From Candidatus Krumholzibacteriota bacterium (lineage in GTDB: Bacteria; Krumholzibacteriota; Krumholzibacteriia; JAJRXK01): 64,000 nt of DNA. The translations under genes were made by a program, and so were the position numbers. The notes under the pieces are model-generated. The model made no database searches, was not told the DNA's origin, and saw nothing but the letters and a program-made list of their open reading frames with translations. The stretch's first letter is position 1. The number at the start of each line of letters is the position of its first letter. Positions 1-9,389 of the stretch are shown in pieces. Location: the NCBI GenBank assembly GCA_029262065.1, contig JAJDAC010000041.1, positions 1 through 64,000 on the forward strand, written 5' to 3'.

Positions 1-150
1 CCCCACCCACTCCTCCCCCCCCGGGGGGGGGGTGTGGGGCCTCCCCCTCCCCCAACAATTCCCCCCCGCCCCGGCACTCCCACCGATCACCGGCCCCGGC
101 ACTCCCACCGATCACCGGCCCCGGCCTAGACCCTGACGAGCCCGCTCGAG
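1..150. other. low-complexity window edge
   Basis: This stretch is almost only C and G, with a run of ten G at about 23-32 and long C runs, and holds no gene. It probably marks a contig end or a poorly resolved assembly edge rather than a biological element. Confidence 0.5.
71..120. repeat. two tandem copies of a 25-bp unit
   Basis: Two exact head-to-tail copies of a 25-bp unit beginning CCGGCACTCCCACC lie at 71-95 and 96-120, followed by a short partial third copy. They sit in low-complexity DNA just after the end of the cysteine desulfurase gene. They may be real or an assembly artefact. Confidence 0.7.
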
Positions 151-1311
151 CTACCCCCGCCCCACCCCAGAAACCGCAACCACCCGAGCCACCACCCGCG
201 GCAACACCTCGAGTACGTGGTCGATCTCGGCCGCGGTAGTCTCGCGACTCAGCGAGAACCGCAGCGCTCCGTGCGCCCGGCTCGCATCGATTCCCATGGC
301 CGAGAGAACGTGGCTCGGCTCCAGGGCTCCGGTGCTGCACGCCGAACCCGCGGAACAGCAAATGCCTTCCTGGTCCAGACCGACCAGAACGGGTTCGGCT
401 TCCACCGGCAGGGTGAGATGAAGCGTGTTGGAGACACGGGGCGCGTCCGGAGCGGTGACCTGCAACCCGCCGACGTTGGCCAGGCCCGCTTGTAGACGAT
501 CGCGCAGGGCTGCGATGGCGCGGTCGTGGTTGGGCTGCTCCTGCACCGCCAGGTGGAGTGCCAAGGCCAGGCCCACGATGCCGGCGGGGTTTTCCGTGCC
601 CGACCGTCGGCCTCGTTCCTGGCCGCCGCCCGTTGTGGCTGGTGCGATCTTGGTTCCGCGGCGCACCAACAATCCACCTACACCCTTGGGTCCATGGAAT
701 TTGTGGGCCGAGAACGCGAGAAGGTCGATATGCTGAACCGTCGGCGAAAGCGGGAGTTTGCCCATGGCTTGGACGCCGTCCACATGAAGAAGCGCTTCGG
801 CGGCGTGGACCCGATCGGCAATTTCGGCGAGCGGAAACACCACCCCGGTTTCGTTGTTCGACCACATGACCGAAACCAGACACGTGCGTCCGGGCCGCAG
901 CGACGCCTGCAATTCATCCAGATCGAGACCGCCGTCGGCGTTCACCGGCAGCACCGTTAGTTCGCAGTCACCACGTTGCGCCAGTTCGCGGCAGGTTTCG
1001 AGCACGGCCGGGTGCTCAACCGCGGTGGTAACGACATGTCCACCCCGATTCGCGGCCACTACACCACGAATGGCCAGGTTGTCGGCTTCGGTACCGCTGG
1101 CCGTGAACACGACTTCGCCAGGAGTCGCCTCCAGGCAGTCGGCCACGGTGCGGCGCGCCTGAGCCACGGCCGCGGTCACACCGCGACCCACGCGATGCGC
1201 ACTGCTGGCGTTCCCCCAGTGCGTGGTGAAGAACGGCAGCATGGCGTCGACCACGCGCGGATCGATGCGGGTGGTGGCGTTGTTGTCGAGGTAGGTAGTG
1301 GTCTCGTTCAT
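151..1311 (-). CDS. cysteine desulfurase (IscS/NifS-like)
   Basis: Cytosolic PLP enzyme that withdraws sulfur from L-cysteine as a protein persulfide for Fe-S clusters and thio-cofactors. The 386-aa protein has the usual family length. The start is placed at the Met opening MNETTTYLDNNATT, because the family begins with this Y-x-D-N-x-A-T-T motif; an ATG six codons upstream adds nothing. The PLP lysine is in SAHKFHGPKG near residue 204 and the catalytic Cys in SAGSACSTGALEPSH near residue 325. The last ten or so residues are Val/Gly-rich and run into the low-complexity window edge, so the exact C-terminus is less certain. It lies 49 bp downstream of a membrane-protein gene on the same strand. 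No IscU or regulator gene is adjacent. Confidence 0.9.
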   Translation of the reverse strand: MNETTTYLDNNATTRIDPRVVDAMLPFFTTHWGNASSAHRVGRGVTAAVAQARRTVADCLEATPGEVVFTASGTEADNLAIRGVVAANRGGHVVTTAVEHPAVLETCRELAQRGDCELTVLPVNADGGLDLDELQASLRPGRTCLVSVMWSNNETGVVFPLAEIADRVHAAEALLHVDGVQAMGKLPLSPTVQHIDLLAFSAHKFHGPKGVGGLLVRRGTKIAPATTGGGQERGRRSGTENPAGIVGLALALHLAVQEQPNHDRAIAALRDRLQAGLANVGGLQVTAPDAPRVSNTLHLTLPVEAEPVLVGLDQEGICCSAGSACSTGALEPSHVLSAMGIDASRAHGALRFSLSRETTAAEIDHVLEVLPRVVARVVAVSGVGRG

Positions 1312-1360
1312 CGGCCAAGCATAGCGCATTGGTTCACGCGACGCTGACTCTGTGTTCGGC

Positions 1361-2638
1361 TCAGGGCTGTTGCAGGATCCAACCGGATGCGGTGTGTTCG
1401 ACCGTGAGCCAACCGGCAGCCGCGGAGTGACCCCACTGAACGGGCGTCTCGCGGCGCAACGCGCAGCTCACGACGTTCTCGGCATCGGCCGCAGAGGATT
1501 CCCATCCCATGGGCGGAGAATTCACCAGGCCAACACCCACGATCGGCGCCGATGAGTGCGGCCGAATGACGCGATAGAGAGCCGTTTCGGCCGCCGATCG
1601 AGCCTGTAGGTCAGCCGCGGTGGTGCCCATCCAGTGTGAGCCCGCTCCGGCCGCGGAAAATGCGAACGCCAAGGTGGCCACCAGAACCGCCAATTTGCCC
1701 GGTCCTCGCGCGACCGCAAACGCCACCAACATTCCCAAGCCCAACACAGGTACCAACAGGTAACGACCGGCCGGGGCCCAGGGCACCAGACACCCAGCCA
1801 TGACGGGAATGGCCACCAACAGCCAGGCGCCGCGCACGGCGCCGTCTTCGCGCTCGTGACCCGTGCGGCCCACGGCAATCCAAAGCAACAGGGGCGGAAC
1901 AATCATGCCCACACCACGGGCCAGGTCCGATGGCAGCGGCGACCCCCACGGAAGCCACAAACGGCGCATCAGGCGACCACCGTGCTCAGCGCGCCACCCC
2001 CACTCGCCACCGCCGGACTGCATGACCGCCAGTGCAACAAGGCCAAGAACCACCGCCACCAACCCCGTGGCCACGGACCGGCGGTTCACGCGGCGCCCAT
2101 CGGTAAGACTCCACGCCAGTAACGCCAGCGCGACCGCATCGGCCCGAGCCATGATGGCCAACACGAACAAGGCAATTGCCAGCTTCTGCGACCGCCCGCC
2201 CTTCAGGAACAGAACCAGCGCCCACACCCCCAAAGCGCCAGCCCAGAGACCATTGCTGGCGCTGGCCCACACCCGCAGTTCCAGTAGGGCCGCATGGGTG
2301 CCCACCACGGCCACGCCGGCCGCCACCGCCAAAGGTGATCGGGGCAGCAATACGCCGAACAGGCGTACCACGCCCATCAGCAGGAGCAGGGCGCCCAGCA
2401 ACATGAACGCGTGCATGGCGAACGGATCGTCACCGAACAACGTGGTGACCGACCGCCAGAGAAACGTGGCAAAAGGTCGGGCGAATACTCCGGTGGCTCC
2501 AGCGGGAGCCGAGGCCGGGTCCATGGCGTTCCAAAGGAACAGCCAGTCTTCGCGGGCATAGCCCATACGGAATGTGCTCGCCGCCGCCAGCAGCGATAGT
2601 ATCAGCGAAACGGCGAGCGAAGCGCGTTGGATGGGCAA
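1361..2638 (-). CDS. polytopic membrane protein, GT-C-like
   Basis: A 425-aa integral membrane protein with a signal-anchor start and roughly ten hydrophobic helices separated by short Arg-rich loops. An early acidic Arg-Glu-Asp-Trp stretch in the first periplasmic loop (about residues 29-32) resembles the layout of GT-C glycosyltransferases and related undecaprenyl-sugar-using enzymes, but no diagnostic motif is clear. The start is a TTG six bases after the stop of the BatA-like gene, so it is probably translated from the same message. Its C-terminal ~90 residues look soluble. Function is unknown; an envelope polymer or protein glycosylation role is only a guess. Confidence 0.7.
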   Translation of the reverse strand: MPIQRASLAVSLILSLLAAASTFRMGYAREDWLFLWNAMDPASAPAGATGVFARPFATFLWRSVTTLFGDDPFAMHAFMLLGALLLLMGVVRLFGVLLPRSPLAVAAGVAVVGTHAALLELRVWASASNGLWAGALGVWALVLFLKGGRSQKLAIALFVLAIMARADAVALALLAWSLTDGRRVNRRSVATGLVAVVLGLVALAVMQSGGGEWGWRAEHGGRLMRRLWLPWGSPLPSDLARGVGMIVPPLLLWIAVGRTGHEREDGAVRGAWLLVAIPVMAGCLVPWAPAGRYLLVPVLGLGMLVAFAVARGPGKLAVLVATLAFAFSAAGAGSHWMGTTAADLQARSAAETALYRVIRPHSSAPIVGVGLVNSPPMGWESSAADAENVVSCALRRETPVQWGHSAAAGWLTVEHTASGWILQQP

Positions 2639-2644
2639 CAGGGT

Positions 2645-4771
2645 TTAGGCCGGTTCGGGAGAATCGCCGCCCACGCGACGCGACACCAGGCTCTCTACCA
2701 CCAACAGGATTCCCGCCAACATCAGGAACAGCTGGTGGATACCTTTCCCCTGCCGGGCGTCCCGCAAGGAGTCGACGGTCGAGTCGCCCTCGAGGGCGCG
2801 AAACCGCGCGGTGCCGCTGGTAAAGCGATCGCCAAAGTCTTCCGCTCGCTCGAACTGTCGGATGGATTCGCTCGTCGAAACGTTGACCGCGCATTGCGAC
2901 CAGGTTTCTCCGTCCACCTCGAACGAGTACACGCCCGGTCGATCGGCGCCGTCCCATTCCAACCGGGCCGGAGTGGTCGATGCGTCGATGGTCGCCACGG
3001 CTACTGTTCCGTCGGGACGACGAACCTGTACCTGCGCTTCGGCCGAGGCCGCGTCGGGCGCCTCGACCACCAGTTGGGCGCCAACCTCGTAGTGTCGTCC
3101 AAAGCGCCCCCAGCCCGCGGTCGCCAGGTATCCGGTGAGGCGCTGCACGAGCGGCAGAAACATGGGCGAATACGGAAGCGTGCCGGCGGCCGCGGCGGTG
3201 TGGAAGCCGCATAGGATCAGCCGTCCCTTACCGGTTTCCACCTCGACTACCGCGGCACCCCGATCGGCGAAACGGATGAGCGGCCGTCCAATGTCGTCGG
3301 GCAGTCGGAAGAAGTTACGCAGTCGTGCCTCTTCCAGCGTCTGGATTTCCTCGTCTTCGAAGCCCGCAAACACCGGATGGTCACGATCGGCGACCACCAG
3401 CCTCTCGTGCACATCTGCTTCGCCACGGAACTCGCCCAGACGCAGGTTGGTCCAGGCCGGCAGTAGACGCTCGTTCAAATAGGCTCGCACGCGCGGATCT
3501 CCGGCGAACAGCAACATGGTTCCGCCGCCCTCGAGAAAATCGGTGATCGACGAAAGGCGCGCGGCGCCGAGATTGCGCAGATCAACCGCCACCACCACAT
3601 GGGTGGAGGGAAGCCGGTTTACATCGAAGGCGCTGGCGTTCTCGACCACCAGGTCGAAGTTGCCATCGCCACGACCGCCCGGGTCGAGCGCGGCCAGCAG
3701 GAACAACAACGGATCGCGCTCGCCCTCGGTGCCCACGACCCCCCGCAGAACCAGCGCCGGAACCTGCTCGCCCACCGACAACACGAAGAAACGTTCGTCG
3801 TCAGGGGGGTAGCGGTCGGGACGCAGTCGAATCGAGCCACCGAGATCGCCAGCCTGGGGCAAGGTGATGGGAAACACATGACGTCGGCTACCGCCGCCGG
3901 CCAGCTCCAGTTCGGTTTCGCCCACTGCGTTCCCCGCCACCTGTAGGAACAGTGGCAGCGGCAACGTGTCCGCCCCGTCCTGTCGCACGGTGGCCGCGAC
4001 CCGCGCCGTCTGGCCGCTACGCAAAAGAGTGGCCGGTCGCTCCACGTCGGCCACCGATCGGTTCACGAACGGATCCGATTGCACCCGGCGCAGAAAAATG
4101 TTGGTGGGCGGGGATTTCTCCAACCGCGCGCGGAAACGCGATAGCCGCAGACTATCGGCTTCGACCATCTGGAAGTCGCTGACCAGGTAGATCTCACGAT
4201 GATCGCGCGACGAACGACCGAGAAAATCGAGCGCGCCTTCCAATGCGTTGAAATAATCGGTGCTGCGATAGCTGGGGGTCGTCTCTTCCAGCTCGGCCAA
4301 CACCAGGTTGGGATCGCGCACGAATTCTTCGAACAGCGGCTGGAAACCGTCGGTGAACAATGCCACCGCTACTTCGTCTCCCGAACCCAGCTCGCCGGCA
4401 ATTTTCACGGCTTCCGAGCGCGCCAGATCGAATACGGTTCCGCCCGCCACCTGGCTGTGCATGCTGGCGCTCGCGTCCACGAGTATGACCGCGCTGACGC
4501 CTTCGCCGGCCGAGACCAGACTGGCCAGCCCTCCCGTCAAGGTGGGTCGGGCCATCGCCATGACCACGAAGGCAATGATGGCCACCCGCAGCAACAACAA
4601 CAGCAGTCGCCGCAGATTGAGCCGCCGATTCTGCTTTTCCTGCGTGGGAATGAGGAATCTCAACGGCGCAAACGGAATATCCTCCACGTTCCGACGACTA
4701 AGAAGGTGCAGCACGATGGGAATCGCGGCGGCCGACAATCCTATGAGATAGATGGGATTGAGAAATTGCAT
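2645..4771 (-). CDS. BatA-like membrane protein with vWA domain
   Basis: A 708-aa protein with the canonical BatA N-terminus (MQFLNPIYLIGL, then HLLSRRN), a second membrane helix near residue 60-75, and a von Willebrand factor A domain from about residue 90 whose metal-binding DASASM (MIDAS DxSxS) is intact. A glutamine-amidotransferase-like region follows (about 330-560), and a last membrane helix lies near the C-terminus. Known families of this architecture sit in the inner membrane and work with MoxR ATPases and DUF58 proteins, which are the two genes directly upstream here (19 and 14 bp gaps). The set is probably one operon running MoxR, DUF58, this gene, membrane protein. The exact substrate of such clusters is not known from sequence. 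Confidence 0.88.
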   Translation of the reverse strand: MQFLNPIYLIGLSAAAIPIVLHLLSRRNVEDIPFAPLRFLIPTQEKQNRRLNLRRLLLLLLRVAIIAFVVMAMARPTLTGGLASLVSAGEGVSAVILVDASASMHSQVAGGTVFDLARSEAVKIAGELGSGDEVAVALFTDGFQPLFEEFVRDPNLVLAELEETTPSYRSTDYFNALEGALDFLGRSSRDHREIYLVSDFQMVEADSLRLSRFRARLEKSPPTNIFLRRVQSDPFVNRSVADVERPATLLRSGQTARVAATVRQDGADTLPLPLFLQVAGNAVGETELELAGGGSRRHVFPITLPQAGDLGGSIRLRPDRYPPDDERFFVLSVGEQVPALVLRGVVGTEGERDPLLFLLAALDPGGRGDGNFDLVVENASAFDVNRLPSTHVVVAVDLRNLGAARLSSITDFLEGGGTMLLFAGDPRVRAYLNERLLPAWTNLRLGEFRGEADVHERLVVADRDHPVFAGFEDEEIQTLEEARLRNFFRLPDDIGRPLIRFADRGAAVVEVETGKGRLILCGFHTAAAAGTLPYSPMFLPLVQRLTGYLATAGWGRFGRHYEVGAQLVVEAPDAASAEAQVQVRRPDGTVAVATIDASTTPARLEWDGADRPGVYSFEVDGETWSQCAVNVSTSESIRQFERAEDFGDRFTSGTARFRALEGDSTVDSLRDARQGKGIHQLFLMLAGILLVVESLVSRRVGGDSPEPA

Positions 4772-4789
4772 GGGCCGACCTTCCTTCGC

Positions 4790-5698
4790 CTACTGCATGG
4801 CCGCGCGCTTGTTGAGATAGGCAAGCAGCGCACGCTCAAAGGGAGTATCGGTGGTCAGGGGCACGTAGTCGATCTGATGCTGGCCGCACTCGCGGTTCAA
4901 CCGATCGCGCCACTTGGCCACTTCGGCGGTGTAGGTTTCGCGCAGATGCCAGGGCTGCGCTTTTACCGGATCGAGTTCCTGCTCGGGGTCGATGAACCTG
5001 GCCTCTTTGGACAGGTTGAAGTCAACCTCGCGCGGATCGAGGACGTGAAAGACGATGACCTCGTGCTTGCGGTGACGGAAGTGCTTGATCCCCCGCAGTA
5101 CCGACTCAGGATCGTCGATGAGATCGCTGATGATGACGACCAGGCCACGTCGCCACATGCGATCGGCCAGCTCGTCGAGCACGCGACCCACGTCGGTCTT
5201 GGCGCCGGCCTTTGCCTCGTGCAACACCTTGAACAGGTGATTCAGTTGACGCCGACTGCTGCGGGGAGGAACGATCTGCCGCGGTCGTTCATCGAAGGTC
5301 ACCAGGCCCGCACCGTCGTTCTGCTTGATGAACAGATACGACAACGCGGCGGCCAACGTGCGGCCGTAGCTCAACTTGCTCAGCCGGTCCTTCTCCAGGG
5401 AGGTTTCCATGCTGGCCGATATGTCCAACAGGATGCGCGCGTGAAGGTTGGTTTCTTCGTGAAACAACCTCACGTAGTGGCGATCGGTCTTGGCGTAGAC
5501 CCGCCAATCGATGTTCTGCGTGGACTCACCCGGCAGGTACTGGCGGTACTCGGCGAACTCCACCGAGAAACCGTGGTAGGGACTGCGATGCAGGCCTACC
5601 AAAAAGCCCTCCACCAACGTGCGGGCGATGAAATCGAGCCCACCGAGGCGGCTGACCACCTCTGGCTCGAGCAGTCGCGTTGACTGCCGCGTTGCCAT
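4790..5698 (-). CDS. DUF58 domain protein
   Basis: A 302-aa soluble protein of the DUF58 family. The diagnostic block near residues 50-75, where YLPGESTQNIDWRVYAKT is read, matches the family signature, and a vWA-like DISASM metal site follows at about residue 93. It is encoded between MoxR (13-bp gap upstream) and the BatA-like vWA protein (18-bp gap downstream), the standard neighbourhood. In characterised systems DUF58 proteins are proposed clients or adaptors of MoxR chaperone-like ATPases. No membrane helix is seen, unlike some longer DUF58 proteins. Start at the ATG opening MATRQSTRLLEPEV. Confidence 0.92.
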   Translation of the reverse strand: MATRQSTRLLEPEVVSRLGGLDFIARTLVEGFLVGLHRSPYHGFSVEFAEYRQYLPGESTQNIDWRVYAKTDRHYVRLFHEETNLHARILLDISASMETSLEKDRLSKLSYGRTLAAALSYLFIKQNDGAGLVTFDERPRQIVPPRSSRRQLNHLFKVLHEAKAGAKTDVGRVLDELADRMWRRGLVVIISDLIDDPESVLRGIKHFRHRKHEVIVFHVLDPREVDFNLSKEARFIDPEQELDPVKAQPWHLRETYTAEVAKWRDRLNRECGQHQIDYVPLTTDTPFERALLAYLNKRAAMQ

Positions 5699-5711
5699 TA
5701 CAGACCGGCCA

Positions 5712-6695
<984 letters not shown>

Positions 6696-6790
6696 GGGAA
6701 CCTCACCTTGCATTTCGTTGACATTCGCGAATGTTGGGACCGCGTTCAAGGAACCTAGCCCAGAGCGACGCGTTGCACAAGCTGGCCGCG

Positions 6791-6819
6791 TTGTCGGACT
6801 CCTGGCCTTCTGCTATCGT
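6791..6819 (+). promoter_or_regulatory. possible sigma70-type promoter
   Basis: TTGTCG and TATCGT are separated by 17 bases in the 176-bp space between the divergent MoxR and lipoprotein genes. Both boxes match only four of six consensus positions, so this is a weak candidate for the promoter of the gene starting at 6872. Confidence 0.25.
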
Positions 6820-6871
6820 CGCGATCTCCGAGTAACCTCTCATCCAACGGGTCAGATACCCGTCGTGTTCC

Positions 6872-8203
6872 ATGTACAATTCGAAACTTCTTTTCTACGT
6901 CTCGTTCGCCCTTTGCCTCGCGGGCTGCGGCGGCCAGGAACGGCCGGGCCCGCCCGCCCAGGAAGGCACCCGACTCCCCAGCCGAATCTACCTTATCGGC
7001 GTGGACGGGCTGACCTGGAACCGGGTGGACCCCCTGCTCGAAGCGGGAGAACTACCCCACCTGGGCGGCCTGATCGATTCCGGGGTTCGCGCGACGGCCC
7101 GGGGCTCGGACCCGCTCACTGGCTCGAGCCTGTGGACCACGGCCCTGACCGGCAAACTCCCCGCCAAGCACCGGATCCTGTCGCACATGATCACTCTGCC
7201 CAACGGTCCCAGGGCCATGGCCCCCTCCTCGGCCCGGCCCACCAAGAACCTGTGGCAAATCCTGAGCGACGGAAACCACCTCGTGGCTTCCGTGGATTTT
7301 CCCGGCACCTGGCCCGCCGAGGTGATCAACGGATTCCTGGTGAGCCCGTACTATTCGAAGAGTCGTTGGACCGAGACCGAGGAACACACGTTCGACCCCA
7401 TCTACGGCTTCCGCGACACGTTCCCCAGTACGCTCTACGATGAGATCCAGCCACTCACGTTGGGCATGGCCGATTTTCGCCGCGAGTGGGCCGGCCGGTT
7501 CTTCACGTTGCGCGAGAACGAATATCAATTGCTGTACGACGAACCCCTGGGATCGGTGGCCAAGCTGGGAAACCCGCTCAAGGACTTCGCCCTGACCATG
7601 GTGCACGACCTCAGCAACGTGGAGATCGCGCGATACATAGATCGTGAGTACTCGCCCCGCGTGATCGGCGTTCACCTGGAGCTGCTGGACACTCTGCAAC
7701 CCGTCTACTGGCCGTTTACCTACGCGGCCATCTTCTCGCCCCCGGGCGAACACCACCGCCGCTTCAAGCGCAGCGTGGATGAGGGTTACCGCTGGATCGA
7801 CGAACAGATCGGCCGGCTTTTGGAGGGCGCCGACGACGGTGCCGCGGTGATCGTAGTGGGAAGCTACGGATTCAAGACCGGCGAATCGATCGCCACCGAT
7901 ACCAGGGCCGCCCTGCCGGTACCGCAGCGATCCGAGGAAACCGTGTTCATAGCCGCCGGACCCGGCCTGAAGTCGGGCCACGACCTGGGAACGGTAAACC
8001 TGACCGACGTCACCCCCACCGTGCTCCGAATGGTGAATCAGCCGATCGCCGACGACTTCGACGGCGTACCCCTGAAGGCCGCGTTCACCGATGACTTCAG
8101 CAAGGCATTCCCCGCCGCGGCCCGCGAGAGCTACGACACCGGCTGGGATCCTACCCAACGATTCCCGCAGGTGACCCCTCCTCCCGTCCAGGAGGATCGC
8201 TGA
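6872..8203 (+). CDS. lipoprotein, degenerate phosphodiesterase fold
   Basis: A 443-aa lipoprotein (lipobox LAGC, Cys19) with the alkaline-phosphatase/type I phosphodiesterase fold: GVDGLTW near 43-49, the GSSLWTTALTG nucleophile region at 84-94, and the late AAGPGLKSG strand. Several expected metal ligands are changed. The D-x-x-x-H element reads LLDTLQPVYW (D273, Pro at 277 instead of His), the usual DHG reads GSYG (331-333), and no His precedes the AAGPG strand. Asp45 and a Ser in the nucleophile loop remain. It may therefore bind phospho-ligands without hydrolysing them, or use an altered site. The stop is two bases from the start of the FAD gene, so the two are probably co-transcribed. 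Confidence 0.75.
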   Translation: MYNSKLLFYVSFALCLAGCGGQERPGPPAQEGTRLPSRIYLIGVDGLTWNRVDPLLEAGELPHLGGLIDSGVRATARGSDPLTGSSLWTTALTGKLPAKHRILSHMITLPNGPRAMAPSSARPTKNLWQILSDGNHLVASVDFPGTWPAEVINGFLVSPYYSKSRWTETEEHTFDPIYGFRDTFPSTLYDEIQPLTLGMADFRREWAGRFFTLRENEYQLLYDEPLGSVAKLGNPLKDFALTMVHDLSNVEIARYIDREYSPRVIGVHLELLDTLQPVYWPFTYAAIFSPPGEHHRRFKRSVDEGYRWIDEQIGRLLEGADDGAAVIVVGSYGFKTGESIATDTRAALPVPQRSEETVFIAAGPGLKSGHDLGTVNLTDVTPTVLRMVNQPIADDFDGVPLKAAFTDDFSKAFPAAARESYDTGWDPTQRFPQVTPPPVQEDR

Positions 8204-8205
8204 CG

Positions 8206-9381
8206 ATGACCCGCCGCGCCGACGTGCTTGTGGTAGGTGGTGGCGTCATGGGTGCATCCATCGCCATGCATCTGGGTTTGGCCAAGGCAGGACGGGTATG
8301 GTTGATCGAGCGAACCCATCCAGGGGCCGGATCATCGGGCAAGAGCGGCGCGATCTTGCGACAGCACTATTCCCACCGTGAAACGGTGCGCATGGCGAAG
8401 ACCAGCCTGGAATTCTTCGAGCACTTCGAATCAACGCACGGCATCGACATTGGATTCGAACGTCACGGAATGGTGTTCATTACCGACGCCACACAACGCG
8501 AACAACTGGCCGCGTTGGTGGCCATGCAGCGCGAAGAGGGCGTCCCCACGCGCATGGTCGACGCCACCGACCTCGCCGCAATCGAGCCGCGGGGCTTCTA
8601 CCCCGACGACGTAGCCGCCTGTTACGAAGAAAATGCCGCGACCGTCCAGCCGCTGGCCACCGTGTTCGGCCTCCTTGAGGTAGCTCACAACGCGGGCGTT
8701 TCCATTTCCACGGGCGAGGAACTCCTGAGCCTGAAGCGGGAGGGCTCGCGCGTAACCGGGGCCACCACGTCGCACGGCGACATCGAAGCCGACCACGTGG
8801 TGCTGGCCACCGGTCCGTGGTCGGTGCGCCTATTGAAGGAACTGGGCTGGTCGCTACCGCTGGAGGTGGTGCGCCCGGAAACCACGTACCTGCGCACGCC
8901 ACCCGCATTCGCCCCACCCTCGACCGTGTTCGCCGACCTTAGCCTGGGCACGTACTGGCGGCCCGAAATCGGCTGCACGCGGGTGGGGAGCGTCGATACC
9001 GACGCCGATGATCGGGTGGACGACCCCGCCAACTACGACGAGACCGCGAACCCCAACACCGCGCAACACCATCGCCGGCAAATCGCGCAGCGCATTCCGG
9101 GATTCGAGCACAGCGTGGTATGGGCGGCGGGTGGGGCGCTTTACACACTGACTCCCGATTCGCATCCTATCGTGGGCCCCCCGGCCGACGCGCAGGGAGT
9201 GACCCTGGTAACCGGATTCAGCGGGCACGGATTCAAGCTTTCTCCCGCTATCGGCGACGGAGTGGCCCGATGGATCATGCACGGCGACCCAGGCCGTTGG
9301 CCGGCGCCGTTCTTCTCCCCCGAGCGATTCACACGGGGCGAAATGCATGGCTCGGGCTACGGACGCGGGCTGCTGGGTTGA
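8206..9381 (+). CDS. FAD-dependent amine oxidoreductase (DAO family)
   Basis: A 391-aa flavoprotein of the DAO family, closest in layout to sarcosine oxidase beta/dimethylglycine-type enzymes. The Rossmann motif VVGGGVMGASIA is at residues 6-17, the family GSSGKSGAILRQHYSH block follows at about 45-60, and LVTGFSGHGFKLSPAIGDG near residue 340 is the conserved FAD-contacting C-terminal block. Enzymes of this kind oxidise secondary or N-methyl amines in the cytosol; the exact substrate cannot be told. A GGAGGA ribosome-binding site lies in the end of the upstream lipoprotein gene. The gene converges on the MscS channel gene with only 8 bp between stops. Confidence 0.85.
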   Translation: MTRRADVLVVGGGVMGASIAMHLGLAKAGRVWLIERTHPGAGSSGKSGAILRQHYSHRETVRMAKTSLEFFEHFESTHGIDIGFERHGMVFITDATQREQLAALVAMQREEGVPTRMVDATDLAAIEPRGFYPDDVAACYEENAATVQPLATVFGLLEVAHNAGVSISTGEELLSLKREGSRVTGATTSHGDIEADHVVLATGPWSVRLLKELGWSLPLEVVRPETTYLRTPPAFAPPSTVFADLSLGTYWRPEIGCTRVGSVDTDADDRVDDPANYDETANPNTAQHHRRQIAQRIPGFEHSVVWAAGGALYTLTPDSHPIVGPPADAQGVTLVTGFSGHGFKLSPAIGDGVARWIMHGDPGRWPAPFFSPERFTRGEMHGSGYGRGLLG

Positions 9382-9389
9382 GCCAACGA

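Noticed and set aside
4199-5683. Long open frames antisense to the BatA, DUF58, kinase-like and hybrid-kinase genes
   Set aside because: They mirror strong genes on the other strand, have no family motifs or ribosome-binding sites, and are expected in GC-rich DNA.
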